This document shows, in pieces, positions 23,101-31,367 of a DNA stretch of 64,000 nt. Below the pieces are notes generated by a model. It saw nothing but the letters and a program-made list of their open reading frames with translations, was not told the origin of the DNA and made no database searches. The translations under genes and the position numbers were made by a program. The stretch comes from Lutibacter sp. (GTDB lineage Bacteria; Bacteroidota; Bacteroidia; Flavobacteriales; Flavobacteriaceae), in the NCBI RefSeq assembly GCF_016342705.1, contig NZ_JAEINV010000004.1:1-64000 (forward strand). Direction: 5' to 3'. The stretch's first letter is position 1. The number at the start of each line of letters is the position of its first letter.

Positions 23101-24150
23101 ATGAGAAAAATTATTCTATCCTTTGCCATCCTAGCATTGGCAATTGTTGCTTGTCAAGACAATTCTGAAGAAAATGTTCCAACACAAGAACTTGCAAAAG
23201 TTGACATGAGCGACTTTTATGTGTACACAGATGATGATTTATCATCTAGAGGAACAGAAAATTCAGCTGGAGACAAGTGCTATTCTATGAAAGTTTTAAA
23301 TGAGCAGTTAAAAAACAATCCAGGATTGGAAAAAAGAATGTACAATATTGAAAAACATTCAAGAACCGTAATCTCCTTTAAAGGCAAACCTACTAACCCT
23401 GGTGGTGGTGGAGGAACTACTCCAACTCCATATACAGGAACAATTACTATCCCAGTTATTGTTAATATTTTAGAAGATTCTGCTCATCCTGTTACAACAG
23501 CCCATATAAATTCTCAAATTGCTATTTTAAATGCAGATTTCAACAACAACAATTCAAACACAAGCAGTGTTCCAGCAGAATTTGCAAGTCTTGTAGCTAA
23601 TGCTAACATAACTTTTACACTTGCTGGAGTAAATAGAAAAACTTCAACAAAAACTACTTGGGGAACAAATGACGCTATGAAATATGCAAGTCAAGGCGGT
23701 ATTGACGCAACGGACCCAACAAATTACTTAAACCTTTGGGTGTGTGAAATTGGTGGTGGAATATTAGGCTATGCACAATTCCCTGGAGGAACAATTGCAA
23801 CTGACGGTGTTGTAATTGGTTCAGATTATTTTGGGGAAAATGCTGCTGGTGATGTATATGGCCACGGAAGAACTGCAACTCATGAAATTGGCCACTGGCT
23901 AAACTTACGTCATATTTGGGGAGATGGTAGATGCAAACAAGATGATTTTGTTGCTGATACCCCAAGTTCTGACGGACCAAACTATGGTTGTCCTTCATAT
24001 CCTACTGTAAACTGCCAATCTGCTGATATGACTATGAATTACATGGATTACGTATATGATGATTGCATGTATATGTTCAGTTTAGGTCAAAATGATAGAA
24101 TGAGAGCAATATTTGCGACTGGAGGCGCAAGAGAGAGTTTTGTACAATAA
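23101..24150 (+). CDS. Secreted M43-family (cytophagalysin-like) zinc metalloprotease lipoprotein
   Basis: 349 residues. Lipoprotein signal ending in LAIVAC-QDNSE, a propeptide-like region to about residue 98, a Gly/Thr/Pro linker (NPGGGGGTTPTPY), then the M43 catalytic domain: HEIGHWLNLRHIWGD holds the extended zinc motif HExxHxxxxxH (H261, E262, H265, H271), followed by a Cys-rich segment (CKQDDFVADTP ... YGCPSYPTVNC) and the Met-turn in MNYMDY. The chain ends at the usual end of the catalytic domain (MRAIFATGGARESF), with no T9SS sorting domain, so surface display is by lipid anchor. Monocistronic, with its own terminator. Confidence 0.9.
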   Translation: MRKIILSFAILALAIVACQDNSEENVPTQELAKVDMSDFYVYTDDDLSSRGTENSAGDKCYSMKVLNEQLKNNPGLEKRMYNIEKHSRTVISFKGKPTNPGGGGGTTPTPYTGTITIPVIVNILEDSAHPVTTAHINSQIAILNADFNNNNSNTSSVPAEFASLVANANITFTLAGVNRKTSTKTTWGTNDAMKYASQGGIDATDPTNYLNLWVCEIGGGILGYAQFPGGTIATDGVVIGSDYFGENAAGDVYGHGRTATHEIGHWLNLRHIWGDGRCKQDDFVADTPSSDGPNYGCPSYPTVNCQSADMTMNYMDYVYDDCMYMFSLGQNDRMRAIFATGGARESFVQ

Positions 24151-24169
24151 AAAATATTGAATAATACTA

Positions 24170-24199
24170 TTAAAAAGGAGCTTTAAAAGCTCCTTTTTT
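24170..24199 (+). terminator. Rho-independent terminator of the metalloprotease gene
   Basis: GGAGCTTT/AAAGCTCC stem with flanking A and T runs, ending in TTTTTTG, 20 bases after the stop codon. Confidence 0.85.
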
Positions 24200-24227
24200 G
24201 TATTTTTAAGTTTCAAATTTTAACTAA

Positions 24228-24635
24228 ATGAAATCGTTACTGCATATAATGCTAGTTTTTATCACCATATCTTCTTCTTGTCAAAATCAAGAAACTATTA
24301 AGCAATTCTCGCTATCGTACAAGGCGCAAACAAGAGGTTTTCTATATAAAATAAACATACATAAAGATACTTTAGAAATTAACAATAACGGTATTATTAA
24401 AAATAGTGTTCTTAACAATCAACAACTATCAGAAATTGAAAAATTAGTGTCCAATTTAAATTTTGATGAGATTAAAAGCAATATTTCAATAGCTGATTTA
24501 GCGGTTGACAAGGCAATTGAAGGTGTTTTTACAACATATATTAATGATAAAGAACAACTGATTAAAATAGACCATAACAATCTTCCAATCCCAATAAGAG
24601 AATTATTTAATAAATTAGAAGAATTCGTAGAATAA
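24228..24635 (+). CDS. Small hypothetical lipoprotein
   Basis: 135 residues. Lipobox at ITISSSC-QNQ. The rest is a compact alpha/beta-looking domain with no motif I recognise (FSLSYKAQTRGFLYKINIHKDTLEINNNG; VSNLNFDEIK). It follows the metalloprotease terminator by ~30 bp and ends 2 bases from the stop of the convergent RNase H gene. Probable envelope protein of unknown function. Confidence 0.7.
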   Translation: MKSLLHIMLVFITISSSCQNQETIKQFSLSYKAQTRGFLYKINIHKDTLEINNNGIIKNSVLNNQQLSEIEKLVSNLNFDEIKSNISIADLAVDKAIEGVFTTYINDKEQLIKIDHNNLPIPIRELFNKLEEFVE

Positions 24636-24637
24636 CT

Positions 24638-25270
24638 TTATTTTCTACCAAAATCTGCAGGAATTTCACCCCAAGCTTTGGTTTCCCATTTTAAAATTTG
24701 GGTAGTATATTTATTTTCTTTCAACCATTTTTCAGCGCGTTTCACCAAATCAAATAATTGCTGATTTTCAGAAGATATCGGTAAATTTGTTCTACACTGC
24801 CCAGTTTGCACCCATTTTATCGCAATTTTAGAATCGGAATAAATAGGATAACTTAACTCTTTTTGTTTTAAATAACCTAAACCGTGTACCAACGCTAAAA
24901 ATTCTCCAATATTATTGGTTCCCTTTTCAAAAGGTCCTTGAATAAATAATTGTCTTTTAGTTTCAGAAACAACTCCACGATACTCCATTCTACCAGGATT
25001 TCCAGCGCATGCGGCATCTACAGAAAGTGATGGAAAAACAGGCTTTCCATATTTTTTTAATTCTTCAGAGGAAAGCATCACTTTTTTAGTCTCCTTTCCT
25101 TTATAATCTTCATACCTACCTTTAAAAGCCTTTTCAGCTTCATCTTTAGAAACAAATGCTTTGTATTGCGCACCTTTAAAATTCTCTATTTGTTTTTTAC
25201 AAACATTCCAAGAAGTAAAAACACCTTTTTTGTGTCCTTCCCAAACTACATAAAACTTTTTTTTAGCCAT
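24638..25270 (-). CDS. Ribonuclease H with N-terminal viroplasmin (RNA/DNA-hybrid-binding) domain
   Basis: 210 residues. The N-terminal ~45 residues form the viroplasmin/hybrid-binding domain (KFYVVWEGHKKGVFTSWNVC ... FVSKDEAEKAF). The RNase H1 domain follows, with the acidic residues in SLSVDAACAGNP (first Asp), NNIGEFLALVHGL (Glu), YPIYSDSKIAIKWV (second Asp) and IPADFGRK (last Asp). It degrades RNA in RNA:DNA hybrids. Seven bases separate it from the upstream purN gene, so the two are probably co-transcribed. Confidence 0.9.
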   Translation of the reverse strand: MAKKKFYVVWEGHKKGVFTSWNVCKKQIENFKGAQYKAFVSKDEAEKAFKGRYEDYKGKETKKVMLSSEELKKYGKPVFPSLSVDAACAGNPGRMEYRGVVSETKRQLFIQGPFEKGTNNIGEFLALVHGLGYLKQKELSYPIYSDSKIAIKWVQTGQCRTNLPISSENQQLFDLVKRAEKWLKENKYTTQILKWETKAWGEIPADFGRK

Positions 25271-25277
25271 AAAATAT

Positions 25278-25844
25278 TTAGTGCTCTAAAATAACTTTTT
25301 CTATAATTTTTGGAAAATGTTTATACTCTAAAGTATGAATTCTTTCCGCAACGTCTTCCGCAGAATACGACGATACTACGTTAAAACTTTCTTGAAAAAT
25401 GATGGCTCCTTCATCATAATTGTCATTTACATAGTGAATTGTGATACCAGTTTCCATTTCTTTATTAGAAACCACTGCATTATGCACATGCATTCCGTAC
25501 ATTCCTTTTCCACCATATTTTGGCAACAAAGCTGGATGAATATTTATAATTTTATTTGGAAAAGCTTCAATAATTTTTGAAGGAACTTTCCATAAAAATC
25601 CTGCTAAAATAATATAATCTGCATTCATCTTTAGAAAATTCAAAACAAAATCGGAATTATTTAACATCTCCCTATCAAAGTATAAACTATTAACTTTCAA
25701 TCTTTTAGCGCGTTCAAAAACTTTGGCATCCTTCTTGTTACACAAAATATAATCAACAGAAATTAAATTGCTATTTTTAAAATACTTAATTATATTTTCA
25801 GCATTAGAACCAGAACCGGAGGCGAGAATAACTATACGAGTCAT
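25278..25844 (-). CDS. purN: Phosphoribosylglycinamide formyltransferase
   Basis: 188 residues from ATG 25844 (MTRIVILASGSGSNAENII); the track extends to a GTG at 25868, which adds eight unlikely residues. The enzyme transfers a formyl group from 10-formyl-tetrahydrofolate to GAR in purine synthesis. The catalytic region NIHPALLPKYGGKGMYGMHVH holds the Asn-His pair, and GITIHYVNDNYDEGAIIFQ the catalytic Asp. Length matches the family. Divergent from acpP, upstream of the RNase H gene. Confidence 0.92.
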   Translation of the reverse strand: MTRIVILASGSGSNAENIIKYFKNSNLISVDYILCNKKDAKVFERAKRLKVNSLYFDREMLNNSDFVLNFLKMNADYIILAGFLWKVPSKIIEAFPNKIINIHPALLPKYGGKGMYGMHVHNAVVSNKEMETGITIHYVNDNYDEGAIIFQESFNVVSSYSAEDVAERIHTLEYKHFPKIIEKVILEH

Positions 25845-25962
25845 AAATTTAATAGAATGTTGTAGCACAAATAAAACAAATAATTAGTAACTTATTCCCT
25901 TAAAATACAAAAACTTTATCTATTTTTATTCTAAATATATCATCTTTTGCAATTAAAAGATT

Positions 25963-25990
25963 TTGATTTAAATAAAGTTTTATATTTTTG
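25963..25990 (+). promoter_or_regulatory. Promoter of the acpP-fabF-rnc operon
   Basis: TTG (25963-25965), 17-base spacer, TATTTTTG (25983-25990): a full match to the Bacteroidota consensus, 31 bases before the acpP start. Confidence 0.6.
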
Positions 25991-26021
25991 CCGAGTAATT
26001 AAATTTAAAAATTAAAGAATT

Positions 26022-26258
26022 ATGTCAGACATTGCATCAAGAGTAAAAGCCATTATCGTTGATAAATTAGGCGTTGACGAGAATGAAGTAACAACAGAAG
26101 CTAGCTTTACTAATGATTTAGGAGCAGATTCACTTGATACTGTTGAATTAATCATGGAATTCGAAAAAGAATTTGATATTCAAATTCCAGACGATCAAGC
26201 AGAGAATATTGGAACTGTAGGTCAAGCAATTAGCTATATAGAAGACGCAAAAAAGTAA
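26022..26258 (+). CDS. acpP: Acyl carrier protein
   Basis: 78 acidic residues. Ser37 in [11 protein letters not shown] takes the 4'-phosphopantetheine arm. Carries growing acyl chains in type II fatty acid synthesis. First gene of the acpP-fabF-rnc cluster, 7 bases before fabF. Confidence 0.97.
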   Translation: MSDIASRVKAIIVDKLGVDENEVTTEASFTNDLGADSLDTVELIMEFEKEFDIQIPDDQAENIGTVGQAISYIEDAKK

Positions 26259-26265
26259 ATTTTAT

Positions 26266-27516
26266 ATGGAAATTAGACGAGTTGTAGTAACTGGACTTGG
26301 GGCATTAACACCAATTGGAAATAACGTTGAACAATATTGGAATGGACTCATTAACGGAGTTAGCGGGGCCGCTCCAATAACTTATTTCGATGCATCCAAG
26401 TTCAAAACTCGTTTTGCATGTGAACTCAAAAATTTTGATGTCACACAATTTATTGATAGAAAAGAAGCTCGAAAAATGGATAGATTCACTCAGTATGCAA
26501 TGGTTGCATCTGATGAAGCCATTTTAGACTCAAACTTAGATATTGAAAATATTGATAAAGATAGAGTTGGTGTAATTTGGGGCGCAGGTATTGGCGGTTT
26601 AGAAACTTTTCAAAATGAAGTTTTAAACTTTGCTTCCGGTGACGGCACTCCTAGATTTAACCCTTTCTTTATTCCAAAAATGATTGCAGATATTGCACCA
26701 GGTCAAATTTCTATTAAATATGGATTTAGAGGACCTAATTTTGCAACGGTATCTGCATGTGCATCCTCATCAAACGCTATTATTGACGCTATGAATTATA
26801 TCCGATTAGGATATGCAGATGTCATGGTGTCTGGTGGTTCTGAAGCAACTATTACCATTGCTGGAATTGGAGGTTTTAATGCTTTACAGGCACTTTCTAC
26901 AAGAAATGAAGATCCTGAAACCGCATCTAGACCATTCGATAAAGACAGAGATGGTTTTGTATCAGGCGAAGGAGCAGGAGCGCTAATTTTAGAAGAGTAT
27001 GAGCACGCCAAAGCAAGAGGCGCTAAAATTTATGCTGAAATTGCTGGGGGCGGATTATCCGCAGATGCATATCACATTACAGCTCCACATCCTGAAGGAT
27101 TAGGTGCTAGAAATGTAATGTTAAACTGCTTAAAAGATGCTGGTTTAAAACCAGAAGATGTTGACGCTATAAATATGCACGGAACTTCAACTCCTTTAGG
27201 AGATATTGCTGAAAGTAAAGCAATTTTAGAAGTTTTTGGTGAACATGCTTATAAGCTAAACATAAATTCAACCAAGTCAATGACAGGTCACTTATTAGGT
27301 GCAGCTGGAGCTGTTGAAGCAATAGCTTCAATTTTAGCTATTAAAACCGGTATTGTACCTCCTACTATAAATCATTTTACTGATGATGACCAAATTGACA
27401 GTAAATTAAACTTTACGTTTAACAAAGCACAAAAACGTACTGTAAATGTTGCCATGAGTAATACTTTTGGCTTTGGTGGACACAATGCTTGTGTACTGTT
27501 TAAAAAACTAGATTAA
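26266..27516 (+). CDS. fabF: 3-oxoacyl-[acyl-carrier-protein] synthase II
   Basis: 416 residues, standard length. The condensing-enzyme triad is complete: C165 in VSACASSS, H305 in MHGTSTPLGD and H342 in MTGHLLGAAGA. It extends acyl-ACP with malonyl-ACP, and FabF-type enzymes also adjust the saturated/unsaturated ratio with temperature. Sits directly after acpP and 9 bases before rnc, the usual order in Flavobacteriia. Confidence 0.96.
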   Translation: MEIRRVVVTGLGALTPIGNNVEQYWNGLINGVSGAAPITYFDASKFKTRFACELKNFDVTQFIDRKEARKMDRFTQYAMVASDEAILDSNLDIENIDKDRVGVIWGAGIGGLETFQNEVLNFASGDGTPRFNPFFIPKMIADIAPGQISIKYGFRGPNFATVSACASSSNAIIDAMNYIRLGYADVMVSGGSEATITIAGIGGFNALQALSTRNEDPETASRPFDKDRDGFVSGEGAGALILEEYEHAKARGAKIYAEIAGGGLSADAYHITAPHPEGLGARNVMLNCLKDAGLKPEDVDAINMHGTSTPLGDIAESKAILEVFGEHAYKLNINSTKSMTGHLLGAAGAVEAIASILAIKTGIVPPTINHFTDDDQIDSKLNFTFNKAQKRTVNVAMSNTFGFGGHNACVLFKKLD

Positions 27517-27525
27517 CACAACTGA

Positions 27526-28266
27526 ATGAATTTCATTCGAAAAATTATTAAAACTCGCTCTAAAGAAGATGAGGTGTTTTATACTGATATTAAAAAAATA
27601 ATAGGCTTCACTCCTAAAAATATTTCCTATTATAAAAAAGCATTTACCCATAGATCTATAAAAGAATTTGATGAGGAAACTGGAAATCCTTTAAATTATG
27701 AGCGTCTAGAGTTTTTAGGAGACGCCATGTTAAGCGCCGTAATAGCTGCTTATTTATTTAATGAAGTTCCTTCGGGTGATGAAGGGTATTTAACCCAAAT
27801 GCGCTCAAAAATTGTTAGTAGAGAACATTTAAATGAGCTGGGGAGAGACTTAGATTTACTACGGTTTGTGAAAAGCAATATTGCAAGATCTAAATTTGGA
27901 GAAAACATTCACGGAAATATTTTTGAAGCACTTGTAGGAGCTATTTATTTAGATAGAGGATATAAATTTTGCAATAAATTTATTGATAAAAGAGTGATCG
28001 CACCTTATGTAGACGTTCCAAAATTAGAAGGGAAAATAACCAGTTATAAGAGTTTATTTATTGAATGGTGTCAAAAACAAAAAAAAGAATTCCTGTTTGA
28101 TGTATACGATGACACAGGTAACGACACCATAAAACATTTTAGCGTAAAACTTTTTTTAGATGGCAATTTAATTGCTAAAGGTAGGGCTACTTCAAAGAAA
28201 AAGGCAGAAGAAACAGCTTCTAAAAGAGCCTATTTTGCATTTCAAAAAAAGTTATCTAATAATTAA
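27526..28266 (+). CDS. rnc: Ribonuclease III
   Basis: 246 residues. The nuclease domain shows the signature YERLEFLGDAMLSAVIA and the later acidic residues in NIFEALVGAIYLDRG; the C-terminal double-stranded-RNA-binding domain is visible as YKSLFIEWCQKQKKEF ... GRATSKKKAEETASKRA. It cuts double-stranded RNA in rRNA maturation and mRNA decay. Third gene of the acpP operon. About 18 extra N-terminal residues are basic, as common in this phylum. Confidence 0.95.
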   Translation: MNFIRKIIKTRSKEDEVFYTDIKKIIGFTPKNISYYKKAFTHRSIKEFDEETGNPLNYERLEFLGDAMLSAVIAAYLFNEVPSGDEGYLTQMRSKIVSREHLNELGRDLDLLRFVKSNIARSKFGENIHGNIFEALVGAIYLDRGYKFCNKFIDKRVIAPYVDVPKLEGKITSYKSLFIEWCQKQKKEFLFDVYDDTGNDTIKHFSVKLFLDGNLIAKGRATSKKKAEETASKRAYFAFQKKLSNN

Positions 28267-28323
28267 TTTCTACAAATCGAATACGATTTCGTAAATTAAT
28301 TAGTTACTACAATTAAACAATAG

Positions 28324-28331
28324 TACTTTTG
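28324..28331 (+). promoter_or_regulatory. Possible -7 element before the IPExxxVDY gene
   Basis: TACTTTTG matches TAnnTTTG, 24 bases before the ATG. The -33 position reads TTA rather than TTG. Confidence 0.4.
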
Positions 28332-28355
28332 TAGCAATTTATATTCATTCTTTAT

Positions 28356-28814
28356 ATGCAACTATTATCATGTGATTTTGAAGATGATTATTCACTAATT
28401 GGAATTCATTCAACCGAAGAAGATTACCGGTTGGCTTATTTAATTAACAAGCACTTAAAAACTAAATTTAACAGGTTTAAACACCCCCTTGACTTTAAAG
28501 ATTCTGATGCTGAATTTCCATTATTTGAATATAAAGATGAAGCTAATTTTATGAATTACTATTTAATAAACAACAAACATATTCAATATGTAAATAATAC
28601 TGAAACCGGAGGCTTATTTGGAGGTAATTATACTTCAACTTCATATTTAATTCCTGAAAAAAAGAAGATAGACTTCTTTTTGAAAATTGAAGGGGGAGAC
28701 CATGAAAATTACATTCAAGAAATTATTGGAAATTTAAAATCAATCAGTCAAATAATAACCTCCTACTCAGTAGAGCTAACAACATTAAAATCAAAAGATC
28801 ACCTAATATTTTAA
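28356..28814 (+). CDS. IPExxxVDY-family protein
   Basis: 152 residues. The family's naming motif appears as LIPEKKKIDFFLKIEG (variant I-P-E-x-x-x-I-D-F). This Bacteroidota-specific family has no known function and is habitually found directly upstream of pyruvate kinase, as here (2-base gap to pyk). Acidic N-terminal half with DFEDDYSLIGIHSTEEDYRLAYLIN. No signal peptide or membrane segment, so probably cytosolic. Confidence 0.85.
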   Translation: MQLLSCDFEDDYSLIGIHSTEEDYRLAYLINKHLKTKFNRFKHPLDFKDSDAEFPLFEYKDEANFMNYYLINNKHIQYVNNTETGGLFGGNYTSTSYLIPEKKKIDFFLKIEGGDHENYIQEIIGNLKSISQIITSYSVELTTLKSKDHLIF

Positions 28815-28816
28815 CT

Positions 28817-30253
28817 ATGGCACTAAATAGAAAACGCACAAAGATTGTTGCAACCCTTGGACCAGCAACTGATACAAGAGAAATTATTGAAACAATGATG
28901 GATTGTGGCGTAAATGTTTTTAGAATTAACTTTTCACATGCAGATTATGCAGAAGTTGAAAAACGCGTAAATATAATTAGAACTGTTAACAAAGAAAAGA
29001 ATTACAATGTAGCTGTTTTAGCAGATTTACAAGGCCCTAAACTTCGAGTAGGTGTTATGGCAGAAAACGTAATGCTTCATCCTGGTGATACCTTTACATT
29101 TACAACAGAAAAATGCGAAGGTACTTCAGAAAAAGCCTACATGACTTATCAAAATTTCCCAAATGACGTTCAAGTTGGTGAACACATTTTAGTAGATGAT
29201 GGTAAATTACTTTTTGAAGTTACTGCTACCGACAGAAATACGGAAGTAACTACCAAGGTTTTACGTGGTGGTCCGTTAAAATCTAAGAAGGGAGTTAACT
29301 TACCAAATACCAATATTTCAGTTCCAGCTTTAACAGAAAAAGATGTAAAAGATGCATTGTTTGCAATTAAAATAGAAGTAGACTGGATTGCACTATCTTT
29401 TGTTAGAACTCCAGAAGATTTAATGTTATTAAGAGATTTAATTGCTAAAAACTCTTCATACAGAATTCCAATTGTAGCTAAAATTGAAAAACCAGAGGCT
29501 ATAAAAAATATTGATAAATTAACACCATATTGTGATGCTTTAATGTGTGCACGTGGTGATTTAGGTGTAGAAGTACCAATGGAAACTGTGCCTTTATTGC
29601 AAAAGAAATTAGTACTGAAGGCTAAAAAAGCGCATATTCCAATCATTATTGCTACACAAATGATGGAAACTATGATTGATAATCAAGTTCCTACTAGAGC
29701 AGAGGTAAATGATGTGGCAAACTCAATTATGGACGGTGCTGATGCGGTAATGCTTTCAGGGGAAACTGCTATGGGAAAATATCCTGTTGAAGTTATTAAA
29801 CAAATGAGAAGAATTATTGAAAGCGTAGAAAATTCTCCACTTATTACGCCTCCACAAGAATATGTGCAATGTATTAATGATCGTTTTATTTCAAAAACCA
29901 TTTGTCACCAAGCCGCTTTAATGGCAAAAAATATTGGTGCTGAAGTAATTACAACGTTAACAGATTCTGGTTTTACGGCATTTCATATTTCATCTTGGAG
30001 ACCGACATCAAATATATTAGTATTCTCTTCAAACAGAAGAATATTAGCCATGTTAAATTTATTATGGGGTGTAAAAGGTATTTATTACAATAAATTTGTA
30101 AGTACAGACCAAACCATTGAAGATATTAATAATTTAGCGCACGAACGCGGTTATTTAAAAGAAGGTGATTACGCCATTAACATTACCTCAATGCCTGTTA
30201 AAGCAAGAGGTATGGCAAACACAATGCGTATTACTGAATACGGAAAAGGTTAA
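28817..30253 (+). CDS. pyk: Pyruvate kinase
   Basis: 478 residues, full length. Makes pyruvate and ATP from phosphoenolpyruvate and ADP in glycolysis. Conserved blocks: TKIVATLGPAT at the N-terminus, VFRINFSHA, PIVAKIEKPEAIKNID (active-site Lys/Glu), MCARGDLGVEVP and ATQMMETMIDN. Follows the IPExxxVDY gene by 2 bases. Its stop shares a 4-base TTAA overlap with the stop of the convergent DUF2891 gene, so no separate terminator fits between them. Confidence 0.96.
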   Translation: MALNRKRTKIVATLGPATDTREIIETMMDCGVNVFRINFSHADYAEVEKRVNIIRTVNKEKNYNVAVLADLQGPKLRVGVMAENVMLHPGDTFTFTTEKCEGTSEKAYMTYQNFPNDVQVGEHILVDDGKLLFEVTATDRNTEVTTKVLRGGPLKSKKGVNLPNTNISVPALTEKDVKDALFAIKIEVDWIALSFVRTPEDLMLLRDLIAKNSSYRIPIVAKIEKPEAIKNIDKLTPYCDALMCARGDLGVEVPMETVPLLQKKLVLKAKKAHIPIIIATQMMETMIDNQVPTRAEVNDVANSIMDGADAVMLSGETAMGKYPVEVIKQMRRIIESVENSPLITPPQEYVQCINDRFISKTICHQAALMAKNIGAEVITTLTDSGFTAFHISSWRPTSNILVFSSNRRILAMLNLLWGVKGIYYNKFVSTDQTIEDINNLAHERGYLKEGDYAINITSMPVKARGMANTMRITEYGKG

Positions 30254-31365
30254 TTACTTTTTAGTATAGCATATAAAGCAAACGAAGCTAACCAATGGGC
30301 TCCGGCATATTCGCCAGAGTCCATTTTTTTGTAACTATAATTAAAATGCTTATTTGCTAAATTTAACATTTTATCATTATTTAAAGCGCTACCCATTTCA
30401 TATAAACACCAAGCTCGGCTAAAGTTTAAACCATCTAAATGGGCTAATTTACCATCTGACCTGTCGGTGACTTCCGCAACTTCTAAATAAGATGCTGGAT
30501 TGTTTCTAAAATCGGGCAAAAAAGCATCTAACCAAGTAATAAATTCTTCCTTCGGTAATACTTTCAACATAAGTGAAGCTTCTTGCAAACAAGGCGACAA
30601 AAAATCAAATCCGCCAGGCTCCCAAGTTATTGGACAGCCTTTATCATTTAAATAATATTCTTTTGCCTTTTCAATAATTAAAGCTTCTAATTTAGGTGAA
30701 TATTTTTTGGCATAATCTAAGGCAAAAGACATTCCAAATGCGGTGTTTGGATGCTCTCCAACACGAATTGGATATTTTAATTTAGGTAAAAATTCTATGT
30801 ACTTGTTTTCAATTAAAGTAACCAATGGCTGTAAATTTTTATGAAGATTTTTGGCTTCTGGAGTATCCCAATCTTGTAAAGTTTCAGATATTTTTAATAA
30901 CCAAGCCCATCCGTACGTTCGTTCAAACGTGTTATTATGAACATCATCAAAATACATCACTTCCTTTAAAACATTTTCTTTCGTTATATTTTTTTGAAGT
31001 TTTTTTAAAATGGAATCTCGTCCCTTAAAATTTGGTAATTCCTTTATAATATTTAGCAATGCCCAATGTCCGTGTACGGAAGAATGCCAGTCAAAACAAC
31101 CATAAAATGCTGGATGTAATTCAGCTGGTTCTTTTAAATAGGTGCTATCGCCTAAAACTTGACCCAATTTATTTGGATATTCTTGATCTATACATTCATA
31201 GGCAAAATGATACAAATAAGCGGCGCTTTTTTCAGTGAATTGCGGTTTTTCATAAATAGTATCCTTTATAATAACTGCAGAAACTTCTTCTAGTATAGGT
31301 TTTTGAATTTTTCGACAAGAAATTGTTGTAATAACAAGAAGTACAATTAAAAATAATCTTTTCAT
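30250..31365 (-). CDS. DUF2891-family lipoprotein
   Basis: 371 residues. Lipoprotein signal ending at ITTISC-RKIQK. The body matches what I know of DUF2891 (HPAFYGCFDWHSSVHGHWALL, RTYGWAWLLK, EPGGFDFLSPCLQEA, DGLNFSRAWCLY), a helical fold resembling alpha/alpha-toroid enzymes; catalytic activity has not been assigned to my knowledge. Two bases downstream of the M28 peptidase stop, so likely last in a four-gene operon that begins at 34630. Confidence 0.82.
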   Translation of the reverse strand: MKRLFLIVLLVITTISCRKIQKPILEEVSAVIIKDTIYEKPQFTEKSAAYLYHFAYECIDQEYPNKLGQVLGDSTYLKEPAELHPAFYGCFDWHSSVHGHWALLNIIKELPNFKGRDSILKKLQKNITKENVLKEVMYFDDVHNNTFERTYGWAWLLKISETLQDWDTPEAKNLHKNLQPLVTLIENKYIEFLPKLKYPIRVGEHPNTAFGMSFALDYAKKYSPKLEALIIEKAKEYYLNDKGCPITWEPGGFDFLSPCLQEASLMLKVLPKEEFITWLDAFLPDFRNNPASYLEVAEVTDRSDGKLAHLDGLNFSRAWCLYEMGSALNNDKMLNLANKHFNYSYKKMDSGEYAGAHWLASFALYAILKSN

Positions 31366-31367
31366 AG